Assembly (NCBI GenBank): GCA_026418615.1 | Contig: JAOAAY010000006.1 | Location: 62,001-126,000, forward strand | Reading direction: 5' to 3' | Length of the DNA: 64,000 nt | From: Candidatus Sumerlaeaceae bacterium | Lineage (GTDB): Bacteria; Sumerlaeota; Sumerlaeia; Sumerlaeales; Sumerlaeaceae | The notes under the pieces: generated by a model | The model's database searches: none | Seen by the model: the letters and a program-made list of their open reading frames with translations, nothing else | Told to the model about the DNA's origin: nothing | Shown: piece by piece, positions 8,328 to 17,727 of the stretch | Position numbering within the stretch: position 1 is the stretch's first letter | How the letters are laid out: each line of letters opens with the position of its first letter | Made by a program: the position numbers and the translations under genes

Positions 8328-8683
8328 GCCGATCGGCATTGGCCCCGCTGGCGCTGATCTTGATGACGGTGCCGGCGGCGTGTACTTGGACCCGGGTTGG
8401 GGACATCCGCCATACGACATTTCTGACCAGGACCCGGCTGACGCTGCCCGCCGGCGACTGCGGCGACGCCGCGGGACGCGAAACGGCTGTGCAATCGGAC
8501 TCTGAGCAGGCGTTGGCGACCCTTGAGCGGGCGGTCCGAAGCCTGCCGTCGGCAACGCGCGACAGCATGCTCGATCGCGTGCTGCCTGCGACTTTCGCCG
8601 ACACCTACGCTTCTGGCGGGGCGGGTTTGGAGCGCGGCGAAGGCGCGGGCGGTCAGGCCCCGCCCGCGTCCGACCGCAACTGA
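8324..8683 (+). CDS. Small putative lipoprotein
   Basis: Signal peptide with lipobox-like LILMTVPAAC; start overlaps the holin-like stop (ATGA-type junction); 119 aa. Confidence 0.5.
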   Translation: MSRSALAPLALILMTVPAACTWTRVGDIRHTTFLTRTRLTLPAGDCGDAAGRETAVQSDSEQALATLERAVRSLPSATRDSMLDRVLPATFADTYASGGAGLERGEGAGGQAPPASDRN

Positions 8684-10470
8684 TCCAGCCAGCGCCGGAC
8701 CTCAGGATCCGACGGGTTTTCGCGTGCGAGGCGTTCGTACTCGGCCAACGCCGCCTCCTTCTGTCCGGCGGCAGCAAGCCAATGGGCATAGTGGCCGCGA
8801 AACCAGACGAAGTCCGGAAACTCGTTCAGTAATTCGGCGCCGTCGCGCAGGCCTGCGTCGAGATTCCCTGCCCGAACCGCGCGGATGATGGCGCACGCCC
8901 GTGCCATGCGCACGAACTCCGTGTTGGGTTGGCGGGTGGCCGTGGCCCTCATCCAACGCAAGGCACCGGCCCGCGCCCGCGAGAGCCACCCTACCCCCAG
9001 CAAGGGGTCGCGGGCGCGGTTGCGGCGCACCTTGTTGCCTTGTCCCGTGCCATAAAAGGCCAAGGCCCACCGGTGGTTGAGCAGGACATTGTCCTCGATT
9101 CGGTTGTAACTGCTGTCGGCCGCGAGGCACACGCCGGTGTCGTGATCGGCGATCAGGTTGCCGGATATAAGATTTCCATGGCTTCCCGCGAAGTCGAGAT
9201 CGGGATTGGCGCAATCGGCCGGGGCGCCGTCGAGCAGGACGCCGTGAAAACGCCAGTCATCCGTGCGCCAGGGGCTGTTGCCCTCGATCAGGTTGTTCTC
9301 GATGCGATTGAGAAAGGCCGTGCGGACCATTTTGACTCCGCCGCCCCAATTGCCGCGGAGGAGATTCTGGCGCACGACATTGGCCAGGGCATTGTCCATC
9401 GAGATGCCGGGCAGTTTCGACCGGCTGGATCCGTCGGGAGCGCGCCCCGCAGGCAAAACGAAATCGAGGAACAAGTCCTCGTCGGTCTGGCGGGCGCGCC
9501 GGCCATTGTGCTCGATGAGATTGCCCGCGACGACGGTGCGGAAGGTGCCGTTGTCGAGGCAAAGACCTTCTTTATCGCACCTGCGCAGGATGTTGCCCGT
9601 CACCACGGTGTCATACGAACCGTCGCAGTAGATCCCGCTGGACCGGCTGTTGACGACGGTGTTGCTCTCGACCAGCACGGCATGCGGTCCCCGCAGGCAG
9701 GCGCGCAGCGGCCCGTGTTTGGGCCAATGATAATCTTCCCAGAAATCCCGCGCGAGGTCTTCCGTGTCGTGTATCGGCACGGAGGCGAGCACGATCCCCG
9801 CTGCCCAATTCGACGCCGCGTGCAGGGTATCAATCAGGTTTTCGAGGATCCAGATCAAACGGTTTTCTCCCTGAACGAAAACACCGGCCCGGGCAGTGTT
9901 GCGGATGGTGTTTGCGCTCAGGACGACGCCCGTATTGTTGTCGCGCAGAACGATGCCAAAGGTGCCGTTCTCGATGTGGCAATCGGTGACGCGCACATGG
10001 CGGCATTGCCGCATGCGAACGCCGCCAGCCGAGTGCCGGTCGAGAATGACGCGGGCCTGAGCCAGGGCGACTTCCTCGCAGTCATCCAGTTCGAATATGA
10101 AGGGCATGGGAGCGGTCGGGCGCAGGACGACGCCCCCGAAATCATACTGACATCCGCTTTTCAGGCGCAGCGGCTCATCGAGGCAGATTTCGGCGGGCCG
10201 CGGAATCGGCAGCGGTGCGGTGCTGCGGTTGAGGTCGGAAGCCAGCATGATCCGTGCTTCCCCGCGGGAGGGGCTGACGGGATCGAAGACCGGCCGCGCC
10301 AATTTCGCCGCGGGCTCGGCCATTTTTCGAATGTCTTCTGTCAGGACGGCGGCATCCGGTGGCTTAGGCACCGCCGATCCCGTTAACCGCTGACAGCGCT
10401 CCATGACCTGACTTCGCGTGATGACCGCCCAAGCCGTGGAGCCCGTCGGGATATGGATGCAGTCGCTCAT
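8653..10470 (-). CDS. Right-handed parallel beta-helix protein (NosD/pectate-lyase-like repeats) with C-terminal TPR-like segment
   Basis: Repeated short beta-helix rungs (NTGVVLSANTIRNTARAGVFVQGENRLIWILENLI; NSRSSGIYCDGSYDTVVTGNILRRCDKEGLCLDNGTFRTVVAGNLIEHNG) and a C-terminal helical AALAEYERLARENPSDPEVRRWLD segment. Confidence 0.75.
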   Translation of the reverse strand: MSDCIHIPTGSTAWAVITRSQVMERCQRLTGSAVPKPPDAAVLTEDIRKMAEPAAKLARPVFDPVSPSRGEARIMLASDLNRSTAPLPIPRPAEICLDEPLRLKSGCQYDFGGVVLRPTAPMPFIFELDDCEEVALAQARVILDRHSAGGVRMRQCRHVRVTDCHIENGTFGIVLRDNNTGVVLSANTIRNTARAGVFVQGENRLIWILENLIDTLHAASNWAAGIVLASVPIHDTEDLARDFWEDYHWPKHGPLRACLRGPHAVLVESNTVVNSRSSGIYCDGSYDTVVTGNILRRCDKEGLCLDNGTFRTVVAGNLIEHNGRRARQTDEDLFLDFVLPAGRAPDGSSRSKLPGISMDNALANVVRQNLLRGNWGGGVKMVRTAFLNRIENNLIEGNSPWRTDDWRFHGVLLDGAPADCANPDLDFAGSHGNLISGNLIADHDTGVCLAADSSYNRIEDNVLLNHRWALAFYGTGQGNKVRRNRARDPLLGVGWLSRARAGALRWMRATATRQPNTEFVRMARACAIIRAVRAGNLDAGLRDGAELLNEFPDFVWFRGHYAHWLAAAGQKEAALAEYERLARENPSDPEVRRWLDQLRSDAGGA

Positions 10471-10684
10471 CCGTGGGGTCGTTGGTGAGCGTCTCGTGCC
10501 GATTCGTCAACTCTGGTCGGTGCGGCGACGGGTCCCTCAGGGCCTGCCCCAGCGACAGCCGGGTGGCAGCATAATGGCGTGAGATGTCATGTAGGTTTCA
10601 ATGGACTTTGCCGTTGGCCTGTGTTTGGTTGCATAGGTCGCGAGGCGGATGTCGGTATTGTAAGAGGAGGCTCGGACCGGCAAT

Positions 10685-11782
10685 TTGAGCAGGACATTTG
10701 AAGATGTGATCGAGTTGAACCAGCGCGAGTTGCTGGATTTTTGCGGAAAGAACGACCAGCGGTTGCGCGAGTTAGAGGGTCAACTCGGCATTCGGATCGT
10801 GCCCCGGGGCACGACGCTGAAATTGATGGGTTCGGCGGACGAGGTGGCGCGGGCGCGCGAGGCGATCGAGAAATTGCTGTCCATAGCGCGCGGCGACAGG
10901 AATCTGAGCCGCCAGCAAATGAGTTATGTGGTGGAGTCGGTGAAGTCCGACCGGCGCGAGGATCTGGAATCCATTTTTACGGATCGCGTTTCCGTTCCGT
11001 TGCGCAAGCGCGGCGTGACGCCGATGACGGCGGGTCAAAAGCGTTATCTGGATGCGATCCGCCGTTCCGACATTGTGTTTGGCATCGGGCCGGCGGGCAC
11101 GGGCAAGACCTATCTGGCGATGGCCATGGCCGTGAATTACCTTGTCAGCAATTTGGTGCGCCGGATTATTCTTGTGCGTCCGGCTGTCGAGGCGGGCGAG
11201 AAACTCGGCTTCCTCCCCGGCGACATCGCGGCCAAGTTCGATCCGTATGTGCGTCCTCTGTACGACGCGCTGCACGACATGGTGGATCCCGATCGTGTCA
11301 AGCAGTATCTGGAAACCGGTATCGTTGAGGTGGCGCCGCTGGCTTTCATGCGCGGGCGCACGCTCAACAGTTCGTTCGTGATCCTCGACGAGGCGCAAAA
11401 CACCTCGGTCGAGCAGATGAAGATGTTCCTGACGCGCCTCGGTTTTGACTCGAAGGCCGTCATCACGGGAGATGTGACGCAGATTGACCTGCCGGCGGGC
11501 AAGGAGTCGGGGTTGGTCCATGTCCAGAGCGTGCTGAGCCGCATTTCGGGCATCGACTTCATTCACTTCGAGCAGTCGGATGTCGTGCGCCACGCGCTGG
11601 TGCAAAAGATCGTGAAAGCCTACGAGGCTGCAGATGCGCGGGCGCGCGGTGCGATGCAGCAGGAATTGACTTTTGAGGGCGGCGGCGCCGAGCCGGGGGG
11701 CGGTGCAGGCTCCGCCGAGGCAATCCGGCTGGATTCTGACGAGAACGGGAGGCAGGCGCGCATCGCTGCCAGTGGTCATTGA
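10685..11782 (+). CDS. phoH: PhoH family ATPase
   Basis: GIGPAGTGKTYLAMAMAV, RPAVEAGEKLGFLPGD, ILDEAQNTSVEQMKMFLTRLG, ITGDVTQIDLP; N-terminal KH-like region. TTG start. Confidence 0.92.
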   Translation: MSRTFEDVIELNQRELLDFCGKNDQRLRELEGQLGIRIVPRGTTLKLMGSADEVARAREAIEKLLSIARGDRNLSRQQMSYVVESVKSDRREDLESIFTDRVSVPLRKRGVTPMTAGQKRYLDAIRRSDIVFGIGPAGTGKTYLAMAMAVNYLVSNLVRRIILVRPAVEAGEKLGFLPGDIAAKFDPYVRPLYDALHDMVDPDRVKQYLETGIVEVAPLAFMRGRTLNSSFVILDEAQNTSVEQMKMFLTRLGFDSKAVITGDVTQIDLPAGKESGLVHVQSVLSRISGIDFIHFEQSDVVRHALVQKIVKAYEAADARARGAMQQELTFEGGGAEPGGGAGSAEAIRLDSDENGRQARIAASGH

Positions 11783-11819
11783 CAACGGCTTTTGTGCGGT
11801 GAGCGGATAGGCCAAACGC

Positions 11820-14105
11820 ATGGCAAAAATCCTCCGATTGGCGGGGCGGGGCGATAGCGGATCCCGTCCGCCGAAACGCCTTCCCGGCGGTCTGCTCGTA
11901 GCGGGTCGCCGGACGCGGCTTGCTGGTGTCCTGACGGCAGTGTTCATCCTGCTGGTCACGGTTGTTTCTCCGCGACTTCCGTTGAGGGTGCCGGATGTCT
12001 CCGTCGGCGAGCCGTGGGGCGGGCCGACGATTGTGGCGCCGTTCGACATTCGTGTGGTTGATGCTGCAACGGCGGAGGATGCCCGGCGGCTCGTCGAGCA
12101 ACGCCATGAGACGGTGTTTGTGCTGGATGCGACAGTGGAGGCGGACGCTCTGAGGCGGTTGGAGCGGATGCTGGCGCTGGTGCGCGATGCGGCCAAAGAT
12201 CGCTCGACCACGGTGGCAGCCTTGCGTCGCGACTTGGCCGCAAAGGCTGGTGTCGCGTTGGAACCGACGACTGTGGAGGTGTTGCTCGATCAGGCGGGCA
12301 GCGAGCGGCTGCAGGCCGATTTGACGGCCGTGTTGTCTCACATGTACTCGTCGCGGGTCCTGTGCGCGGAAAAGAGTCTTTATGATGCGGCCGGCCGGTC
12401 GGGGCGGCTGGCGGTGATGGCCGATCGCGAGGGGCGCACGGCAACCACGGTGACGCAGGGCGTGATCCTTGGTTTTCCGGGCGAAGCGATGGATTATTTG
12501 CAGCGCAACTATTTGCCCGAGTTTCGGCTGCCCTCCGGGTTGCAATCGGCTTATGCAGACATCGTCCGGCAATTGCTGCGGCCTAATCTGATCTATGACC
12601 GTGACCTGACGCAGCGGCGCAAGTCGCTGATGCTGGCTTCGCTTGATGAGAGCGTGACGATTGGCGCCGGCGAGCAGGTGGTGGCGGCCGGCGAGTTGGT
12701 GACGCCTTTGCAGGCGCAAGCCCTGAGGCAACTGGTCTTGGAAACCCGCTCGCGCGGACTGATGCGTATCGGAGGCTCCGCCCTGCTGGTAGCGTTGATG
12801 CTGGGGTTTGCGGCGCGCTACCTGCCGCGGTTTCAGGCCCGAGTGCCGCTTTCGCCGCGCCATGTTCTCTTGATGGCCGTCCCCGTCGCGGCGGCGGTGA
12901 TGCTGGGGCGTCTGGCTCTGGCACTGGGGCTTGCGGAGGGGGCGCGGCCGTTTGTGCTGCCAACGGCTTTTGTGGCAATGGTTCTGTTGCTGGTGTACAA
13001 CGCCCGGCTGGCGCTGGTCATGACGGTGTTCACGACTGTGTTGTTCGCGATGGCCGTGGGTTCGGATACGCCGCTTCTCCTCGCGTCGCTGGCCGGCGGT
13101 TTTGCAGGCACGGCGGCGCTGATGAAAGTGAGCGAGCGTCAGCAGGTCCTGACGGCCGGCCTTTGGGTGTCGCTGGCCAATGTCGTCGTTGCGGTTGCGT
13201 CATCGCTGATGAGCGGGCGGCTCTTGCCCCCGATGCCGGTGCTGGCGGCCGCCGCGGGCAACGGTATTGCCTGCTACTTGCTTGCTGTTGGCGCCCTGCC
13301 GGCAATCGAAAAACTGTTCGGTGTCGTGACAGGCTGGCGCCTGATGGAACTGACCAGCACCTCCCATCCGCTGTTGCGGCAGATGGAGGAAAAGGCCCCG
13401 GGATCGTACCAGCATGTCCTGAATGTGACCAAACTGGCCGAGTCGGGGGCGGAGGCGGTGGAGGCGGACCGGCTGCTGGTGCGCGCCGGGGCTTTGTTTC
13501 ATGATGTGGGGAAGATGCTGAAGCCTAAGTATTTTACGGAGAATCAGGTCACGGCGGACGAGCGGCGCATCCACTCGCGGCTGTCACCGTACATGAGCGC
13601 GCTCATCATTAAGAACCATGTGAAGGACGGGGTGGAATTGGCGCGCAGCAACGGGCTGCCGGAAACGGTTGTGGAGTTCATCCCGCAGCACCACGGCACG
13701 AGTCTGATCCGGTATTTCTATATGCAGGCCAAGGCTCGGGCAGAGGCTAACGATCAGGTGTTGGAGGACGAGTTCCGTTACCCCGGTCCGAAGCCGCAAA
13801 GCATCGAGGCTGCCATCGTGATGATCGCCGATGCGGTGGAGGCGTCGGCCACGGCAAAATTGCGGACGCCCGTGGTGCGGGAGGAGGATGTGCGGCGGGT
13901 GGTGCGCGATGCCATCAACGACAAGTTCCAGGATGGCCAGTTTGACGAGTGTCACATGACGCTGCGCGACCTGCACGAGATCAACGAGGCCCTAGTGCGG
14001 GCGTTGCTCAGCCGCTATCATCAGCGGGTGGACTATCCGAACGCTCCCCGGCGGGAAGTGCGGGATGTCCTGCGAGCGGAGGGCCCGCCAGCCGCTGCCC
14101 TCTGA
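11820..14105 (+). CDS. 7TM receptor with intracellular HD hydrolase (PgpH-type, YqfF family)
   Basis: 7TMR-HDED extracellular region, multiple TMs, HD motif GALFHDVGKMLKPKYFTENQ and QHHGTSLIRYFY. Confidence 0.9.
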   Translation: MAKILRLAGRGDSGSRPPKRLPGGLLVAGRRTRLAGVLTAVFILLVTVVSPRLPLRVPDVSVGEPWGGPTIVAPFDIRVVDAATAEDARRLVEQRHETVFVLDATVEADALRRLERMLALVRDAAKDRSTTVAALRRDLAAKAGVALEPTTVEVLLDQAGSERLQADLTAVLSHMYSSRVLCAEKSLYDAAGRSGRLAVMADREGRTATTVTQGVILGFPGEAMDYLQRNYLPEFRLPSGLQSAYADIVRQLLRPNLIYDRDLTQRRKSLMLASLDESVTIGAGEQVVAAGELVTPLQAQALRQLVLETRSRGLMRIGGSALLVALMLGFAARYLPRFQARVPLSPRHVLLMAVPVAAAVMLGRLALALGLAEGARPFVLPTAFVAMVLLLVYNARLALVMTVFTTVLFAMAVGSDTPLLLASLAGGFAGTAALMKVSERQQVLTAGLWVSLANVVVAVASSLMSGRLLPPMPVLAAAAGNGIACYLLAVGALPAIEKLFGVVTGWRLMELTSTSHPLLRQMEEKAPGSYQHVLNVTKLAESGAEAVEADRLLVRAGALFHDVGKMLKPKYFTENQVTADERRIHSRLSPYMSALIIKNHVKDGVELARSNGLPETVVEFIPQHHGTSLIRYFYMQAKARAEANDQVLEDEFRYPGPKPQSIEAAIVMIADAVEASATAKLRTPVVREEDVRRVVRDAINDKFQDGQFDECHMTLRDLHEINEALVRALLSRYHQRVDYPNAPRREVRDVLRAEGPPAAAL

Positions 14106-14247
14106 GGGACAGCCCAGGCTCTGTTTCCTGTCGCCGGACGGTTCCGACCTTTCCCTGCGCGGCTGGCGATGGGGACTGATACCCCTGCGGTGAAGCCGCG
14201 GGCAGGCTCAGGTCGGCGGTTGCACCCTTTCGCGACGGAGGAGGCTA

Positions 14248-14718
14248 TCAGGCGTTCGCGGCGCGCAATTCGTCGAGGATTTCGTCCACATGGCCCTCGA
14301 CTTTGACTTTGCGCCATACCCGGACGATTCGACCTTCGGGATCGATCAAAAAGGTGCTGCGCTCGATGCCCATGACTTTACGCCCGTACATGTTCTTTTC
14401 CTTCCACACGCCGTATTTCGTCGCCACGGCGTGGTCGGGATCCGAAAGCAAAAGGAACGGCAGGTCGTATTTGTGGATGAACTTGTCGTGGGATTTCAGG
14501 TCGTCGCCGCTGACGCCGAGCACGACAGCGCCGAGTGCCTCCAGCCGCTTGTAGTTGTCGCGAAAAGAACAGGCTTCGCGCGTGCATCCGGGGGTGTCGT
14601 CTTTCGGGTAAAAGTACAGCACCACCCATTTGCCGGCCAAGTCTGCCAGTTTGAGCGTTTTTCCATTTGACGCCTCCAGCGAAAAAGCCGGGGCGGCTTT
14701 CCCTGCGTCGACTGCCAT
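14248..14718 (-). CDS. bcp: Thioredoxin-dependent thiol peroxidase (bacterioferritin comigratory protein)
   Basis: YFYPKDDTPGCTREACSFRD peroxiredoxin motif; 156 aa. Confidence 0.93.
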   Translation of the reverse strand: MAVDAGKAAPAFSLEASNGKTLKLADLAGKWVVLYFYPKDDTPGCTREACSFRDNYKRLEALGAVVLGVSGDDLKSHDKFIHKYDLPFLLLSDPDHAVATKYGVWKEKNMYGRKVMGIERSTFLIDPEGRIVRVWRKVKVEGHVDEILDELRAANA

Positions 14719-14775
14719 TATAGAGGTCCTCGCGCACCCGTTAAGTCATGCGCAAGTATTCTTTCGCTGGATGAA

Positions 14776-16155
14776 TTATTTTGTTTCTTTTCGCACGACC
14801 GGGGTCACGGCCCGCTCCATAGTTCCATCCGCGCTGACGGCTTTGACATCAAGCACCTGCTGACCGTCGGGGAGAGCGTAGCGCAGACTGAAGGTGCCGT
14901 CGGGATTAAGCCGGACGGGGCGGCCTTGGACGGTGACCGTGGCGTCGGGTTCGGTGGCGCCGTAAAGGATCAGTTCGGTGTGAACCTGCAGCCAGAAATC
15001 CTTGACGGCTGCCTCGCTGCGAGCCGGCGCAAACGAACCGCTAAAAAGCGGTCCGCTGGTCGGGGCCTCGCCTCGCAGGCCGGAGTCCACTTGTTTCTGC
15101 AAGTGGCGAAGGATTTCCTCGCTGCCCCGTTGCTCGCGAAGGGTAAACCCGCCGCTCAGGCCGTACAGTTTCTGGAAAGTGGCCTCGACGGTCATCCAGT
15201 CGCTGTCCACGACATCGCTGATCCGGTCGCGGGGCGTAGTGACCGGGTTGGAGCGCGCGATGACAATGTAATTGTTGTCTTCGTCGTACATGCCCAGTTC
15301 GGCGCACCAGGAGCACGCCGTCTCGGGCACCCGAATGTACCAATTGTTCGAGTACGGGCCGACATCGAGGTCGAAGAAGTAATGGGCTGCCTCATTGGGC
15401 CAGTCGCGGCCGTCAATGCGGTACATGCGCACGATGATGCGGCGCTCATGCCCCGTGCGCGGCAGACGAAGTTCGGCGCGTGTGGCGTCGTTGATTTCCC
15501 AGTAGGCGAACACCCATTCCGGATCGCGAACGAGGAGGACGATTTTCGTGTCGCCATATTCGTCGGGGAGTTCGCGCGCCGGCGGACCTTCGGGCAGTCC
15601 GCGGTGCTCGTGGAAGAAATGTTCCCGCACATCGGTCGGGACGGCCGGTGAGATCTGAGCCTCGGGCTTGAGGGTGCGCTCGGCTGCGGCGGGCTCGGCT
15701 TTGTTAGCCGCCGCGGCGGTTTTGCGACGCGATGCGCTGGCGGGTGCGGCGGAGGCCGTCGTCCGTTTGGCGGAGGTTACGCGTTTGGGCTTGGCGGCGT
15801 CAGCCGCAACGGTTTCCGTTGCCGGAGTCGTCTTGACACTGGTTCGCGAGACGCCACGAGCGGGCGCGCGTTTGACGGAGGCCGGTGAGGGCTCCGGAGG
15901 AGCCGTCTTGCTCTTGGGGGTCGCCGTCTTTTTAGCAGCCCCGGCCGTCGTTTTCTTCGTCTCGGGGGCCTTTACCGCCTTCGTCCCCGCAGCAGATGTC
16001 TTGGCCTTGGACTCTGCCGACTTTGTCTTAGGAGCCGTTGCAGCCTTTACAGCCTTGGACTTTGCCGATCCAGCCGCCGCGGTTTTCGAGGCGGCCTCTT
16101 CAGACTTCTTGGAAGTCGCCTTTTTGGTGCTTTTCTTTTCGGCTTCTTTTTTCAA
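14776..16155 (-). CDS. DUF4912-domain protein with long Lys/Ala/Thr-rich histone-H1-like N-terminal tail
   Basis: First ~165 aa are low-complexity KKATSKK/AAGTKAVKAPETKK; then DUF4912-like DTKIVLLVRDPEWVFAYWEINDATRAEL...FFDLDVGPYSNNWYIRVPETACSWCAELG. Confidence 0.85.
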   Translation of the reverse strand: MKKEAEKKSTKKATSKKSEEAASKTAAAGSAKSKAVKAATAPKTKSAESKAKTSAAGTKAVKAPETKKTTAGAAKKTATPKSKTAPPEPSPASVKRAPARGVSRTSVKTTPATETVAADAAKPKRVTSAKRTTASAAPASASRRKTAAAANKAEPAAAERTLKPEAQISPAVPTDVREHFFHEHRGLPEGPPARELPDEYGDTKIVLLVRDPEWVFAYWEINDATRAELRLPRTGHERRIIVRMYRIDGRDWPNEAAHYFFDLDVGPYSNNWYIRVPETACSWCAELGMYDEDNNYIVIARSNPVTTPRDRISDVVDSDWMTVEATFQKLYGLSGGFTLREQRGSEEILRHLQKQVDSGLRGEAPTSGPLFSGSFAPARSEAAVKDFWLQVHTELILYGATEPDATVTVQGRPVRLNPDGTFSLRYALPDGQQVLDVKAVSADGTMERAVTPVVRKETK

Positions 16156-16449
16156 GTCAACAACCCCCGTTTCGTGGTCATGGCATCACGCGAAGTGGCC
16201 GGAGGGCCGCAAGCGTGAGCCTTGTCCTGACAAGGTTTGGAGCACAAAACTCCACCTTTACGAGGCGACCAATACCAGCGTTGACGCAAAACAATCTCTG
16301 CGTGCGGCGATGATACCGGTTACGCCGAAAAATGCCATCTTCTGGCCTTATTTGACCATCTCCGGGCCCGGCAATTCAGGCGTGTATGCTGCTGTTTTTG
16401 AGGTTTGGCATACATTAGGGGCGGCGGCAATGTAAATGGAGGGGTACTC

Positions 16450-17727
16450 TTGATTAGAAAGGCGGAGATTTTGGCGGAGAGGATTTACCAGAGGTTGCCC
16501 AACGGGCTGACGGTGATTGCTCGACGCGTTCCGAACAGAGTGGTGACGGTGGATGTGTGGGTCGGGACGGGTTCGGCGAACGAGGACGAACGGCTTAACG
16601 GTGTGACGCATTTTCTGGAGCACATGCTTTTCAAAGGCACTCCGCGCTTCGGGCCGGGAGAACTGGACCGGACGATTATGGAGATCGGCGGGGTCTGGAA
16701 CGCAGGGACATCGAAGGATTTTACACACTACTATGTGACCGTGGCGTCGCCGTTTTTTCATCGCGCCTTGGACGCCGTATCGGACATGATTCAGCACGCG
16801 GTTGTTGACCCTGTGGAGTTTGAGCGCGAGCGGCCGGTGATTCTCGAAGAGATCCGCCGCAAGCAGGACAGTCCCGGCGGAGTGCTGGTCGATACGCTGT
16901 ATGCCGTCTCATTTCGCAAGGGGCCTTATAAACGGTCGGTCCTGGGAACGCATGAGTCGGTGTCGGCGCTGAGCCGGGATGAGATGTATGCGTATTACAA
17001 GTCGCATTACACGGCGGATAACATGGTGGTGCTGGTTGTGGGGGATATGGATCCGGAGGCGGCGGTGGCCAGCATAGCGGAGTCGTTCGGGGGGCTGCCC
17101 CCGGCCCCTGCCGGTCTGTCCCGCCTCAACAACGGCCTGTGCGAACGCGCGGCGGGCGAATCGTGCGTCATCAAGTTAGCCGTGGGGGAAACCTACGCAG
17201 CGCTGGGGTTCCCGGCGCCGGCGGTTGACCAAGCCGATGCCGTGCTGGCGTTGGATTTGGCGGCGACCATTCTTGCCGATGGGCGCAGTTCGCGACTGTA
17301 TCGTGTGCTCAAAGAGGATTTGCGGTTGGTGAGCGCAGTGTGGGCGGGCAGCCCGACGCATCGGCATGAGAGCCTGTTTTATGTCTTGATGACTTTGGAA
17401 CGGGCCAAATGGGCGGAGGCGCGGCGCGCCGCGCTGGAGGTTGTGCGCGACCTCGCCGCCCGTCCCCCCTCGGAGGCTGAAATGGCCAAGGCCCGGCGCA
17501 TCATCCGCAACGGGTTGTTTTTCTCGACGGAGACGAACACCGGCCAAAGCGCCACGATCGGCTATTACCACACACTGACGGGAAGCATGGAATTCTACGA
17601 CACCTACTTGGAGCGGCTTGGGCATGTGACGGCCGAAGATGTTTCGCGGGCCTGTGCCGTGTTCGAAGCGGAACCGAACGAAGTCATCGTGGAGCCTTTG
17701 GGCGGGGTCGAAGGGAGCGGGGCATGA
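16450..17727 (+). CDS. M16 family zinc metallopeptidase (catalytic HxxEH subunit)
   Basis: GVTHFLEHMLFKGT HxxEH motif; TTG start with GGAGGGG upstream (ORF extends to 16405). Confidence 0.92.
   Translation: MIRKAEILAERIYQRLPNGLTVIARRVPNRVVTVDVWVGTGSANEDERLNGVTHFLEHMLFKGTPRFGPGELDRTIMEIGGVWNAGTSKDFTHYYVTVASPFFHRALDAVSDMIQHAVVDPVEFERERPVILEEIRRKQDSPGGVLVDTLYAVSFRKGPYKRSVLGTHESVSALSRDEMYAYYKSHYTADNMVVLVVGDMDPEAAVASIAESFGGLPPAPAGLSRLNNGLCERAAGESCVIKLAVGETYAALGFPAPAVDQADAVLALDLAATILADGRSSRLYRVLKEDLRLVSAVWAGSPTHRHESLFYVLMTLERAKWAEARRAALEVVRDLAARPPSEAEMAKARRIIRNGLFFSTETNTGQSATIGYYHTLTGSMEFYDTYLERLGHVTAEDVSRACAVFEAEPNEVIVEPLGGVEGSGA

Noticed and set aside
8929-10386. 485-aa + strand ORF opposite the beta-helix gene
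   Set aside because: Translation has no domain signal; the beta-helix rungs on the - strand explain the region.
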